Assembly: GCA_944472135.2 (NCBI GenBank) | Contig: OX235264.1 | Span: forward strand, 123,285,809 to 123,349,808 | Direction: 5' to 3' | DNA from: Trichobilharzia regenti | Lineage: Eukaryota; Platyhelminthes; Trematoda; Strigeidida; Schistosomatidae | DNA length: 64,000 bases | Part shown: in pieces, positions 35,801-47,329 of the stretch | Layout: each line of letters begins with the position of its first letter | Numbering within the stretch: position 1 is the stretch's first letter | Notes under the pieces: generated by a model | Told to the model about the DNA's origin: nothing | Seen by the model: only the letters and a program-made list of their open reading frames with translations | The model's database searches: none | Made by a program: the position numbers and the translations under genes

Positions 35801-36038
35801 TCACTGCAACCTCAATCGTGACCCTGATGAAATGGAAGAAACAACAGACATTGAAGGCACTTCATACACAACAAATTCATATCATCAACAGTTAGTCAAT
35901 TAGTTGAGTTATCTTGAATAACTCACGTTTGTCAATTGAAACAGTGTCCTGTGCCACAGCTGCAAACACTGTGATCACTTGGATGAGGAAGATGACGACA
36001 CCGATGGCCAATCTAGATGGTAGACACTTCGACTGCAT
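35801..36038 (-). CDS. Peptide gene 3: two-exon secreted mini-protein
   Basis: Exon 1 is 36,038-35,927 and exon 2 coding is 35,823-35,801; the intron is 103 nt (GTGAGT donor, CAG acceptor). The predicted 44-residue precursor has MQSKCLPSRL, the hydrophobic core 'AIGVVIFLIQVITVFAAV', AQDTVSIDK, then Arg from the split codon and SRLRLQ. It differs from gene 1 at only three residues. A second in-frame ATG sits two codons upstream. The gene is divergently paired with gene 4, and their start codons are 435 bp apart. Role inferred: secreted peptide precursor with a possible cleavage after KR. Family unknown to me. Confidence 0.7.
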
Positions 36039-36096
36039 TGTCATTTCTGTGGATACTGATTGTCAAGTTGTCATACACGATCATATCACTATACCT

Positions 36097-36142
36097 TATT
36101 TATAGCATTTAGACACATCCACCCACCCAAACATGCTGATGT
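36097..36142 (-). promoter_or_regulatory. Promoter of peptide gene 3
   Basis: On the minus strand, TATAAATA (36,104-36,097) lies 66 bp before the ATG, and TCAGCAT (36,139-36,133) starts 35 bp before the TATA box. Together with the mirror-image promoter of gene 4 it forms a ~300-bp bidirectional promoter region. Confidence 0.6.
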
Positions 36143-36364
36143 GTGATAAGATGGAGAGACATATCTCACCTGTGTGTTTAGAGTGATGTAGAGAGTGGTG
36201 TAACAAATCAGCATACCTGTCCACAATTCGAATTTCACCAATCAAATAACGTCCGATCTCACAATATGTGCATGATATCGGACAATGCATATGCATTTCT
36301 TAAATAGTTCGACCCCTAATTGGCATTACACCCACACAAATGAGACATGCCACCACGTCTTGAG
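36143..36364. promoter_or_regulatory. Central intergenic region of the divergent gene pair
   Basis: These bases separate the two mirror-image promoters and are not themselves symmetric. The same sequence lies upstream of gene 1 at about 16,790-17,045 in the same orientation relative to genes 1 and 4, although gene 1 has lost its divergent partner. The minus-strand frame 36,096-36,296 (also 16,777-16,977) is probably incidental. Confidence 0.5.
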
Positions 36365-36414
36365 ACACGTCAGCATGAATGTGTCGGCTGGTGGACAGAA
36401 AAACGGTATAAATA
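36365..36414 (+). promoter_or_regulatory. Promoter of peptide gene 4
   Basis: TATAAATA lies at 36,407-36,414, 67 bp before the ATG. acgtcagcatgaa is at 36,367-36,379 with TCAGCAT 37 bp before the TATA box, the same spacing as in genes 1, 2 and 5. Confidence 0.65.
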
Positions 36415-36473
36415 TTGTGGAGTAAAGATGATCGTTTATGGCAGCGTGACAGTCAGTATCCAGAGAAACGAGA

Positions 36474-36712
36474 ATGCAGTCGAAGTGTCTACCATCTAGA
36501 GTGGCCATCGGTGTCGTCATCTTCCTCATCCAAGTGATCACAATGTTCGCCGCTGTGGCACAGGACACTGTTCCAATTGACAAACGTGAGTAATTCAAGA
36601 TAACTCAACTAATTGACTAACTGTTGATGATATGAATTTGTTGTGTATGAAGTGCCTTCAATGTCTGTTTGTTTCTTCCATTTCATCAGGGTCACGATTG
36701 AGGTTGCAGTGA
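36474..36712 (+). CDS. Peptide gene 4: two-exon secreted mini-protein
   Basis: Exon 1 is 36,474-36,585 and exon 2 coding is 36,690-36,712, with a 104-nt intron matching that of gene 1. It predicts 44 residues: MQSKCLPSRV, the hydrophobic core 'AIGVVIFLIQVITMFAAV', AQDTVPIDK, Arg, then SRLRLQ. The upstream ATG seen in genes 1, 3 and 5 is ACG here, which is why I place the start at MQSK throughout. The minus-strand frames at 36,326-36,598 and 36,609-36,839 are shadows of this gene. Secreted peptide precursor by inference; unrecognised family. Confidence 0.7.
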
Positions 36713-36820
36713 TTGGTGGCTTAGTCAACGAGCGGAGAATCGCATCACCTGTATTCGTAATGTATGTAGTGCAGTAGATTAACATTTTGCTTGTAATCAT
36801 TTTGTCCAGTGTGATGTAAT

Positions 36821-36826
36821 AATAAA
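36821..36826 (+). terminator. Polyadenylation signal of peptide gene 4
   Basis: AATAAA, 108 nt after the stop, within the conserved 'gtgatgtaataataaac' context. Confidence 0.55.
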
Positions 36827-36839
36827 CATATTCATCCAT

Positions 36840-39435
36840 TCACTGTGTTCTGCATATCGATTTCTGCTCGCTATCACATCTTTGAAAATTGGTGGATGTT
36901 GAAATTGTGTGGGCTAGTTCAGTGATTGTCATTTCCTGAAATCTCGATGTCGCAGCTCACTGACAAACGTTATCTGCAATGTTTTCGATACGTCAGCCAT
37001 TCCCACTGCGTGTAAGCGACACAAGATCTCAATTAACTACTGGTTGTGGAGTGTTAGACGATTTATTAGAAATCAATCTGAGCTGTGACCATCAACGTAA
37101 TATAGCCTCACCTTGAATAGTCTGAGTGATGATACTATTAAATTAACAGGCAATCGGGGTTTTGTATAAGCTGTACTCGATTGGTACATGAGATCTCATG
37201 TATCGCGTTATCACAGTCACCGAACTTTGTGTTCTGTTGACTGCTTGACATTAGCTCTTTGTGTTTTGTCTTATCGACAATGCCAAATTTATTTCACCGT
37301 TACTTTCAAACTGTTGTGAAATCCATGTTACATTGCGATGTGTATCAGTGATTTTTCGGTGTATCTTTCCATAGATGGCGTTTAATGATGCAGGTGTTTT
37401 CCCTTTTGTGGGATTTCGCATTATTTGTTTAGCAGCGTAGTCCGAACCACCTTGTGATGAACGTGTTATCACACTTTGTGTGAAATCATTCAAATGATAT
37501 GGCGTCAATGTAGTCGAGGTAAAATAAGCGGTGAAACTACTTCATGACAATTGTGTGCAACTAGTAGATGAGTTCGAATCAATATGCAGTTGCCAAATAA
37601 TCAGAGAATTTTAGAAATGTTGTATCAACTATTAATACGGCTGCTAAAATAAACTAAATAATCTCATTCAAAATCATGCATGAACCCCATAACCTCCGAC
37701 TAAAATCCAGTCATTGCATTTATGTCAAGTGTGTAATACGACGATTACATGACGCTGTTGATAATTCCAACGACTGCGATAAGTGTATAGTGATGTGATT
37801 TTGCACAGGTACTTCACAATTAACTGACTAGTTATTCATCGCAATATTCGATCAGAAGAATACCTGAATAGACGGACACTCACCGAAATCATCAGGATTG
37901 AATTCAGTGATGAGAATAATATCTCTGTGTGCCTGGAGGCCGATAAAAGCAGGAATCTGTTTGATTCATATTCATTTTCATGACAACGGTCAACAGCCAA
38001 ATCAATCGCTTCTTAATCAGATCCAAGATATTTGCATGTTTGTTTCAGTATTTAGGATCTTGCAGCTAATCGTGGTAGTCTGATTGAGCATTAACACAAG
38101 CAAACTGCTTATTTTACCAACGAATGTATGGATATTTTTCTGTAATTCCGATAAATCCTTGGCGTTTTGTTTCTTGCTGACTGACAAATTATTACATGAG
38201 ACGTAATTTTTAAGGATGTTGGATTGCGTTTTATTGAATATCCATATTGAGAGATGGATAATATAGACGAATGAGGTGATCTCAAACCCGTTCCTGATGA
38301 ATCATCGATAGGAAATTCGATCAGATACATGAAATCACCCATGGTGCTGATCGCTTGTGTGTTTCGAATCAATCCAAGTCTCCTCCTGCATATGTTTGAC
38401 GTTGACTTGATTTCGAAGACTCCTTGCATTTCTGCTTGAATAAGGGAATATTTGCATGCTGATTTTTTGCGTAACACAAAGATATAAAGTGTCGGCTGAT
38501 GAGTTATATAAGTAACAGTTTACAGTCAGATTGTAACGCATACAACAATTAATTTAACTGAAGTCATCTATTATTGTCAAGGGAGAGGCTACCGCGTTGC
38601 ATTAATCTTTATTTGCACTTGAATGATGATTCCCATGAATTATTCATGTCTCGTATACACACAAATCCTGGGCTTAACACTTTCAGTTATATCCTGCTGG
38701 AGTGAGGGAGAGATCGCTTTTATGATATAAAGACTTTAGGGATATGCGATACATTTTGAAAATACAGCACATGCTCATTAAATTTCACAATACAAGAAGC
38801 GTTAAAATGGCAATATTGCTTTCTTACTGTCACTATATTAGGCAAAATATCGGTTAATTATCCATTGTATCACTTCATCACTTTTCAATTACCACGTCGT
38901 GAATAAGTTGGATGCAGATCATTATGCAAATATGCCTCATTCGGCTAATTGTGTTTAAGACTAAATCTGAAGACGACAGTTCGATGTGCGACTTCTAAGA
39001 GTGCACCTGTATTCAAGCTCACCATTTCAATCTCACACTGCAAACTGTTGCACTTTGAGTGACCACATTCAACACTCTGACTCAGTCTTCGTATGAAGTT
39101 ACTGATTATCTTAATTTGCTGTGATCAATGGAGGGAATGGTTAACGGGTTCAGAAGTGCCACTGGTACAGTCAATTCTCTGCATGTAAAACATCCATGTG
39201 TAATATGTATCATCACGAATTAATAAGAGAAGGATATTACAGAAAAAAGTTTTCACTCATTTCATAACAGTGCTGGAGTCACACCTACAAGTGAAATCAC
39301 GTCGACCTTCTGTTAGTGATTCGTTTTGGGATACTTGGTATTGTACTCAATATTTTGTAGTTGACGGAATCTTAAAATATGATGAAATCCATCTGCATAG
39401 ACATGCACTGCATTTGCAAGGTTCAACTGTATACA
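36840..39435 (-). repeat. B module reversed, right arm of palindrome 2
   Basis: It mirrors 33,241-35,680 and runs parallel to 17,530-20,400. Relative to the latter, about 0.95 kb is missing near 37,980, which removes the Cys/His-rich frame. It retains the MRYN frame (38,335-38,541) and the long 'FMYLIEFPIDDSSG' frame (38,109-38,477). No complete gene is seen. Confidence 0.72.
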
Positions 39436-39605
39436 TGCATCAGTGGCACACCGGTTACTTCTCTCGTCGACCATGCATATGGTCCAAGGTTCGACCCACT
39501 GCCGACGCACACTCGATATCAATGGTCGGCCTGAAAGATTTGGACCACCGTTATCACATGCTGAAAATTCCACACTTGTGCCAAACAAAAAATAAAAACT
39601 ACTGT
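39436..39605 (+). mobile_element. SINE copy 3 inside exon relic
   Basis: The tRNA-like head (partly decayed A box, intact 'ggttcgaccc' B box, 'tgccgacgcac' end) is followed by the SINE body ending 'ccaaacaaaaaataaaaact'. On the other strand it interrupts a B-type signal-peptide-like exon that starts near 39,670 and resumes near 39,430. Frames 39,270-39,710 (+) and 39,313-39,636 (-) read through the SINE and are not genes. Confidence 0.68.
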
Positions 39606-41700
39606 AAAATGATAGGGAATATACCGAAAAGTCCATCCGGATTCTCCAATGAACAAATTTCGTTCATTATCACTTGTGTGAATGTCAGGTATGATACGTT
39701 GTCTTGGTAACTGTTTCAATCCTGTCTAAACTGAAACGCGTTTTTAGAGTAAAAACTGTTATGTTTGAAGTTATTGTAACTTGGAACAACCCAGACTGAG
39801 TAGACAGTATAGACACTATACTCAAACAATGTACATTGTAAAGCATGACAGTATCAGCAGTTACTAAATGAAGAAGTCATCCACACATTGTCTTCTAGAA
39901 GCTTATGCAAACTGTTGGAAACTCAAAAATATGGTATCTGTTCCCCAATAAGATATTTTGTCTGTTCACAGAAAGCAAATTGTTGAGTGGTCAAATTGTA
40001 TAAGGAGGGATGTGAGCACATTCTCACTCACTTGAATTGTAGGAGAATAACTTGAGAATATTGCGTGAGGTTGTTACAGACGTTTCACTGTAGTTCACAC
40101 GTTTCAGGAATGTGTGTTGTCTGTTATCAACTGTGAGAAATATCTATTCACAAATGTGTGTGTGGTGTGCATATTCTAATTAGATTCTGCGTGTGAGTCC
40201 AAGATTGTTATTAAGAGGGGGAGAGATTGGATATTCTCACGAAATTCACTCAGAGTTGTGAATAGTTGCTTCCAATTTTGATTTCGGAAATACTAGTAGA
40301 TTCAATAAATTTAGTGTAAACAAGCGTCGTATATACTGGTGAAATATCTCCCAGATGAGAATTGATGCAGAATGTCAAATATTAAATGCCTAGGTACCAT
40401 GTCCCCTGAAGAATACCTTATATTAACTACGTGATGTCCAATGAAACATTCCGATTATGGATGTTGAGAGTTAATTCGTGATAATGAAATTCTGGCTCAG
40501 TGGCGACCACTTACACTGCGGCACTGATTGACGCCGTTTCGAACCTGAGTCCATTGATTGTCGCAGCTATGCGTTGCAGACTAGTGTAAACTATCACGAA
40601 AGCTAGATCAGGAAATGCTTCCTGCTGATTATCTCCAACCATCTTCTATCCAGAGAGCCTTTTATGAATGTCCTAAGAATTTATCTACCTGTCTGTGGGA
40701 CATTTCTGTGGAGTGCATCACAATGGGTACAAAAACATGTATGGTGCATCTACTCATTAGTTTCACTTGTTGACTTGCGCTCATGGTGAGTGATTGACAT
40801 ACACATTCAAATTTGTTTTACAGACTGGTGAGAAATGATCCTCCCAGGAATTATTTGTATTTCACTTCACATAAGCCGTTCTTAGAATGTCGTTTGCAGG
40901 ATAGGATCATTTTGCCACATCTCCATGGAACTCATCCTCTCAAGCTGATCTAACAGCTGCACATAACTTTTTGCCTTATCTTAAAACCAACGTGTTCAAG
41001 TCTCTCTAACACGTCTAACTCATCTCGTGAAATTCGTATTCTAATCTATATGGAATTGTCCACAAAGTATGTGCAACCTATCCTTACTTCCATTCGCATA
41101 TTTTCCAGGCACACTTTTTTGTCTGATGCACGGCTGTGTGCATTACTTGTTGGTTGACCTCACATTCTGACTATATCATCTCCACCATCATGCGAAACCG
41201 GGCACTTTCTAAGACGAAAGCCTACTCAAAATACCAGTGGCAATGCGTGCACCATATATGTCAAATATATGAGATCACTGTCTCATCAATAGTGTTTGAA
41301 ATCATTCCGGTTATGTTCCTCGACACACGGATTTCAGTATTTTAACTTATTGTGCCCTTTGAATTATTGTCCGCGTCAATCGATTTTGAAAGCATTCAAC
41401 AATTGTCTTCAAGGAACGGAAAGTACCACTTTCACTTTCCTCACAATGACTTCGACTGATGCTGTTTGTTGTTACAAGCATCAATCCTAGACACTGTGGT
41501 AGCACCTGATTCCATCATGCCTATTCAATTATTCTGATAAAATGACACAATGTTTTGTCGCTGTTATTGATTCAGCATCATAATCAGCTCTGTCTTCTTT
41601 TGTCTAAATCATAACTTCTGCGTTCGCGTAATTTGACACTGTCCTGTCAGCTTTCGATTCCCTTCACGCTGTGCGAAATTAATCCTCTGCAGCATGCAGA
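39606..41700. repeat. B start reversed, then spacer
   Basis: 39,720-40,500 is the reversed B start and 40,600-41,700 the spacer, in plus orientation. The spacer frame at 41,296-41,490 recurs at 3,957 and 57,330. Nothing else coding is seen. Confidence 0.7.
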
Positions 41701-44700
41701 TTTTGCAGATTTATTTCGTCTGCGCAACACAGGCTCACCTTAGTGTTTATTTCCTCGGAGATTTCGTTATTCACTTCACTCGATACCTGTGAAGCGTTTC
41801 GAATTGATTGCAGTGATGCTTCGCTGAACTACACAATTTCTGCGTGTCGTCCTTTCAACCCTACTGTCTTCAACATCTGCGATGGCTATCCACTCGAACA
41901 TAAACACTCCTTGCATTAGACATAAACGTGTTTGTACGCATAATGATGCAGTTCATGAAGGCTCACACAGAGCTGACTAGCTTCACAGGGTATCAATTAA
42001 TATCATTTTATTATACGTTGGTATGAAGCAATCGCCAACAACACCAGGATCAACGGAATTCAAACTGAAACCAACTATTCACAAATATTTACCCCCTCTT
42101 ACTCTTAAAGACAACTTTTTCCTCACAAGCAAAATCTGATCAGAATATAAACGCCACACGCATTTGTGAATAGATATTTTGATAATAGAAACACACATTC
42201 CTGAAGCGTGTGAACTACAGTGGAACATCTGTAACAACCTCAAATAATATGATCAGGTTATTCGTTTTCAATTCACGTGAGTCAGGTGTTCACGTGTTTA
42301 GCTTAACAATTTGACCACCTGATAGTTTGCTCTCTGTGAAGAAACACAGCGTCCAATAAAGGTGTACCTGTCATATTTCCTATCTGTATGTTAACACTTC
42401 AAGATGACAGTCCAAATCCCATTCAATTCGGTCTGACATGGTTAGTTTCCACATTCTTCATTTCAATCTTCAGATGATGCCTTCTCTATGTTGCGATTGC
42501 TGACATTGTCATGCATCACACTGTTCCTCTAACTGAGTATACTCTCTATACTCTCTGCACAGTGTTAGTGGTTCCGAGTTCCTATAATCTCAGATGTCGC
42601 AGGTGCCACGATTCGAGTGCATTTCCGGTTAAGGTGTATTTTGACATCTCGCGAGGAGAAGTATAACAGCTGTTTTTCATACAACTGAGAATGAACCTAC
42701 TGCGTTTATTGAAGAATACAAACGATTTTGTCGGTATATTCTTCATCATTTTCGGTGGGTATTTCAGTAGTACACAGTTGAGCACTACAGATGTAATGAG
42801 TCCGTATTCAGACGAATTTCATCAAATTATGCGTGCTCGTTTATCACAAAATACGGAAAACGATACAAACACCCATACAGAAAGTGAGTGTGAATCCACT
42901 TGAGAGTTTGTTATCAAATAATTGAAATCTATTTCTATGATATCCTCCTGTAAGTAGGATTTGGAAAATAAATATATGGCGGTTAAAACTAAGAGGCTGT
43001 CATTTTATATACGGAGTAATGAATTGATGACTGACAGTGAAAGCAAACTCAGATAAGTATGAACACGTTGATACAAAGCGAAAAACAGCATGTGGGATGT
43101 GTACACTCAGGATCCAACAGTTTGGAACATGAGATTGGAATGGTGCACATCGATAAAGGTGCACTCTTAACATTCCTACATCAAACTGTTATCTTAAATT
43201 CTAGTATCGAACAATAACGGAGCCATATTCGCACAGTAGTAGGTGTTCCACTTAATGAGGAACAAAACAATTTAAAGCTGACGGAGTGATACACCAGAAC
43301 TCTCCGTGATATTTTCCTCAAAATTGTGAGAGGCAGATCACCCTATTGCTACCAGTCACGCTTCTGGTGTTGTGAAATTTGAGGAGAATACGCCATATTG
43401 TCAAAATGTGTAACGCATATCAAAAGTGTGGCCGTACCACGAACAGAATCAAGGTTTGATTTCTGAGGTGCCGAAATCTCTGATGGAACAAAATGTTATA
43501 AATCCACTACTCATCAGAAACGCATGTAGTCAAGAGTCAATCTGCCTGCGGCTCTCAGCCTTTACACTTATCCTAGGTTTAGCAGCGGACTTGCATAATT
43601 TCGTTTCACTCGCAATGCACTGGTGCCCATTTTCCATTTTCTCGGCGGATATTCATGAGCGTTTCGATGACACAATGCAGTAGTAGTCCGCGAATATCTG
43701 ACGGTGAATTTTACATGATTTCCACTCTATGTCTTCTGCATCAGTGTGACATGTATATATATAGACACATCAAGAATATATGCGAGGATGTCTATCAGGA
43801 TGACTTGATACCAGTTGGTGGGTACATTTCTGCGCAGCTCAAACGAAATAGTCCAAATAACAGTAACGCTTTCATACTATGAAATGTTATCTCCCTCACT
43901 GTCTCACTAGCATATACCTGAAAATTAGGAGAACATGGTTGATGTATAATCGATACATGATTTATTGACGGGAATCATTCGTTTCAGTGCCACTAGGATG
44001 ACTGTGAAATGGTGTCCTGTTCCATGAAAATGGTGCATTCCCGCCGATAAGGGACGACCTCAGATAAATTCAAAGTATGCTTCAAATTTGGTGCTGCCTT
44101 ATTTAAATTTGGCTTTGAAATATGTTGGATAATATTCAGTTTTGATGAAACTTCAGGTGACACCTTTCACTATGGTGTTCTGCAATGAATCCGCCATCGA
44201 ATATTTGGTCATACAAGTAACACCACCAAACACAATTCCACACAAAACTAATGCAGGCGAAATGTTTGAGGTCGTCATTTGAAAGAAATCCGACATCCAT
44301 GTAGCATACCTGTAGAAGTCACCTCATTTAATCAATTGTTAGACTATGTCTGTCTGATCAGTACACTAAGATCTAAATGGAATCTACAGGGAAAAAGTAT
44401 AACACCAGGGATTTGTCAGAAATATTCACAACTCTCATATCATTGGTACAGTAAGAAATATCTTTGTGTTGGTGATGAGTTAGTCTACCACGCATGGCTT
44501 CAATCTACTGTGTATTGGAACATACATGTGAATAAATAGCATCTACTCAAGTAGCAATTGATTTAGCCGTTTAGAGTTGCCTGCGTGTCTTCGTGTCTGT
44601 ACACGCGTATGATGTGTATTTTATGCATTAAGATTGCTGAATAAATAATGCAGTACACCCCATCGTCGTATATTTTGACAGTAGATGACTGATTCTACTA
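41701..44700 (+). repeat. A module, reference copy
   Basis: A plus-oriented A module, more diverged from the palindrome arms than they are from each other. It holds the intact signal-peptide-like exon at 42,691, a frame at 43,426-43,683 equivalent to 29,954-30,160, and unrecognised frames at 44,279-44,539 and 43,655-43,882 that I cannot support as genes. Confidence 0.7.
42691..42883 (+). CDS. Candidate first exon with signal peptide (A type)
   Basis: An ATG opens a frame with a short basic start (MNLLRLLKNTNDF), a hydrophobic run ('VGIFFIIFGGYFSS'), then a polar, Asn/Thr-rich region. It ends at a GTGAGT donor consensus (42,884-42,889) in phase 1; the frame would stop soon after in the intron. 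This looks like the signal-peptide exon of a secreted-protein gene. The decayed equivalents at 27,286-27,482 and 29,247-29,443 have stops but keep the donor, and the B-type copies are split by a SINE. I cannot identify downstream exons, so it may be a working gene or the last readable copy of a dead one. Confidence 0.42.
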
Positions 44701-44989
44701 GATCCCATATTTACACACATGTGAATCTGACCACTCAGAGTACTGTGGGAAACAGCTCATCGTTATTCATGATGATCAGAATTTTCCACCATGTGGAGCA
44801 AGGCAAATCAATTAAAATGCTTTTATCGGCTTCTATCCAAAGAGAAACAATTGTGATCACCGCATTTAGTGCATATGACTGTGGAAAGTGTGCGGCTATT
44901 CAAGCTTATAATAACCAACATTCCACTCGCAGAAGCTGTCTGTCATATTTGTCAATATAAAGACGAAACCAAATGAACATCTGGTTACT

Positions 44990-46440
44990 GACGACTAGTT
45001 TAATCGTACTACTGCTGAGATGTTCACATAATGTATACAATTCACATTCAACACTGTTACTAACAGAACACATGATGGGATCGCAACGGGATCTCTACTG
45101 GTCCTAATTCTTGCTGACTGTCTGATGGCAAACCTCGAGAACGGCCCACTGAAACCAAGTGTTGATAATTTACAAATGTGTGCTAGATATATGGACGACA
45201 TCTTCATTATCTATGGTGATGGCCACGATCTTAACCAGTTACTACAAATTTTCGACAACTGCATTAAACTAGAAAGTTCACTCTGGAAATTGAAAATGGA
45301 TCTGAATGCTGAATTTTCAAGAAGAGCTTACGGAACATTAAGAATGTCCATCCATCGCAAACCCCCTGGAATAGCTAACTCACAAGCTCGGTACCTAACA
45401 TTCTTAAAATAAACTCAATTTGAACTCACACCGCGGAAGAAGAAATATACTTCCGGAAAGAAATTTGCATACAAAATTCATGTCCATCAAGATTTATAGA
45501 CAAAACATCAAACAGGAAATCGAGAAGAATCAGACGCCATCCATGTCAAAAAAGATGCCGTATATGAACCTCGACTTCAAAGGTGACCTATTCAGTGATA
45601 TCCTTAAGAAGAAAATTTAGACTTCTTGAAGAGTAACCTTGTTAGTGGCAACATTGAGAGCAGATTTCACCAACTGACCACTGATCTGCAGAAGCCCAAA
45701 CAAGTAGATCTCAAACTTGACTACTTCTATATGAATATATAAAATCACCTGTTTCCGTGAAGTCAGGGCCGTTTGACACGATTATTGTCAAAAAGGTTAA
45801 AAAGACGCTCTCTATTCAGTGTGGCAGCGGAAACGCAGTAGTGGCCATCAGATCAGTGCAATAATCGAACATCTCGTAACCACTGGTTATTCGAACTCAG
45901 CAAACACCTCCTGCTTCAAAGTACTATACAAAGTGAAGAGAAACCTGCCAAAGATAACGCGTTTCCGTCTTCTTTGGATTGCACAGTGCTCTAGACGTTC
46001 ATTTAGAATAACGAAAACTATGCATGAAAAGGGAAATTATTCAACCGCTTCCACTATCACGATAACAACTTCAACTTGTATCATTACTTTTTCTGGCTAC
46101 TAAATGTAAATTCCTTATACTATTTTGTTTCCATGTACAATGTGAGCACAACTCTTTCATCAAACCATTAAGTTATAACGTTGAACTTCTTTAACAATGA
46201 TTCGTTACAACTCATCAATTTTGTCACTTCTCTCGTATATCAACATCAAATTCGATTGAACGCCAATTGTATTGCTTGAAAAGCTTACTAATTGTATTTT
46301 CGTTTGACAAGGCTACTGTACATACATACAAAAAACCATACATATTTGCAATTGTACAGATTAACCAATGAATTCCCCAAGATGCAGATCGTTGTTCAAC
46401 TACTGGACATGTGTCTTATAATATTTTCTTACCGAATACT
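44990..46440 (+). pseudogene. Penelope-like element relic 2
   Basis: Plus-strand RT fragments are 'LADCLMANLENGPLKP' and 'CARYMDDIFIIYGDG' (45,125-45,412). The connector 'MSKKMPYMNLDFKGDLFSD' (45,420-45,620) and a C-terminal piece (45,819-46,103) follow in other frames. The order matches the intact element at 52,526-54,397. It is the mirror of relic 1 in an equivalent module position. The likely 3' end falls near 46,440, before 'gatgaataactaatcaatg' resumes module sequence. Confidence 0.8.
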
Positions 46441-47221
46441 GCGATGAATAACTAATCAATGAAGTGTGAACTACTCATGCATTACTGATTCACCGTACAC
46501 TCTTCGTACTCGTCGAATTTATCAGTCACGTGCTACAAAGCTCATAGTATCCATCAGTTACTATCTGAAACCACTTTGAATACATTTCACATAAATTAAG
46601 ACCACAATACTTCAAAGGATGATGATGATGATGCTGAATATAGCTGGATCTCACAATGATTATTTGATTCATCAGACATATCCTCGAACTTCGCTCCAAT
46701 ACTGTACGAACATCAAACTCAATTTCGCGTGAATGTAAACATCGTTTGATTGCTTCTCATTCATATGAAATACCGAATCTCCATCAATTGAAACGTGACT
46801 ACTTAACGTGTTGGTGAGTGTGGTAGTACTTTCACGTCGTAAAATGCTTCGAAATCAATCATCTTTGAAATCATGTCAGATGTACAAACAACGCCACTCA
46901 GTGTAAGAGAGATGGCGCTTATTGCAGATGGCCTGAACATAGATCAGAACATTCAAGAATTTAGTGATAATCGTTTCATCTCCACTTAGATGAGAGCCAC
47001 ATTCTACATCAGCTGATGCATCACTCAGATGGTGTCATTCTAATTCACGAAGAACGCTTTCGACCAATAGAAAAAGATACTCTGATCTGATTGGCAGTTG
47101 GTGAGAATGGGGGTGATTTGAATTGTGCAATTCATATATTGGACAGCTGTGCTAATTGGCTTCACCAGTCTCCACTTCTGTCAATATACACACAGGTGAG
47201 ATATGTCTCTCCATCTTATGA
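46441..47221 (+). repeat. A-module segment upstream of peptide gene 5
   Basis: It mirrors 22,150-23,330. It contains a small GAT-type trinucleotide run near 46,618-46,636. No gene is seen. Confidence 0.5.
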
Positions 47222-47270
47222 CCCCTCAGCATGAGTATGTCGGTTGGAGCCTTGCAAAACGGTATAAATA
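47222..47270 (+). promoter_or_regulatory. Promoter of peptide gene 5
   Basis: TATAAATA lies at 47,263-47,270, 67 bp before the ATG. TCAGCAT starts at 47,226, exactly 37 bp before the TATA box. Only the core of the upstream motif (cctcagcatga) is kept. Confidence 0.6.
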
Positions 47271-47329
47271 TGGTGGGGTGGAGATGATCGTGTATGACAG
47301 TGCTATAATCAGTATCCACAGAAATGAGA

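Noticed and set aside
39270..39710. 146-codon plus-strand open frame
   Set aside because: It reads through a SINE copy, and the same region in sister modules is broken.
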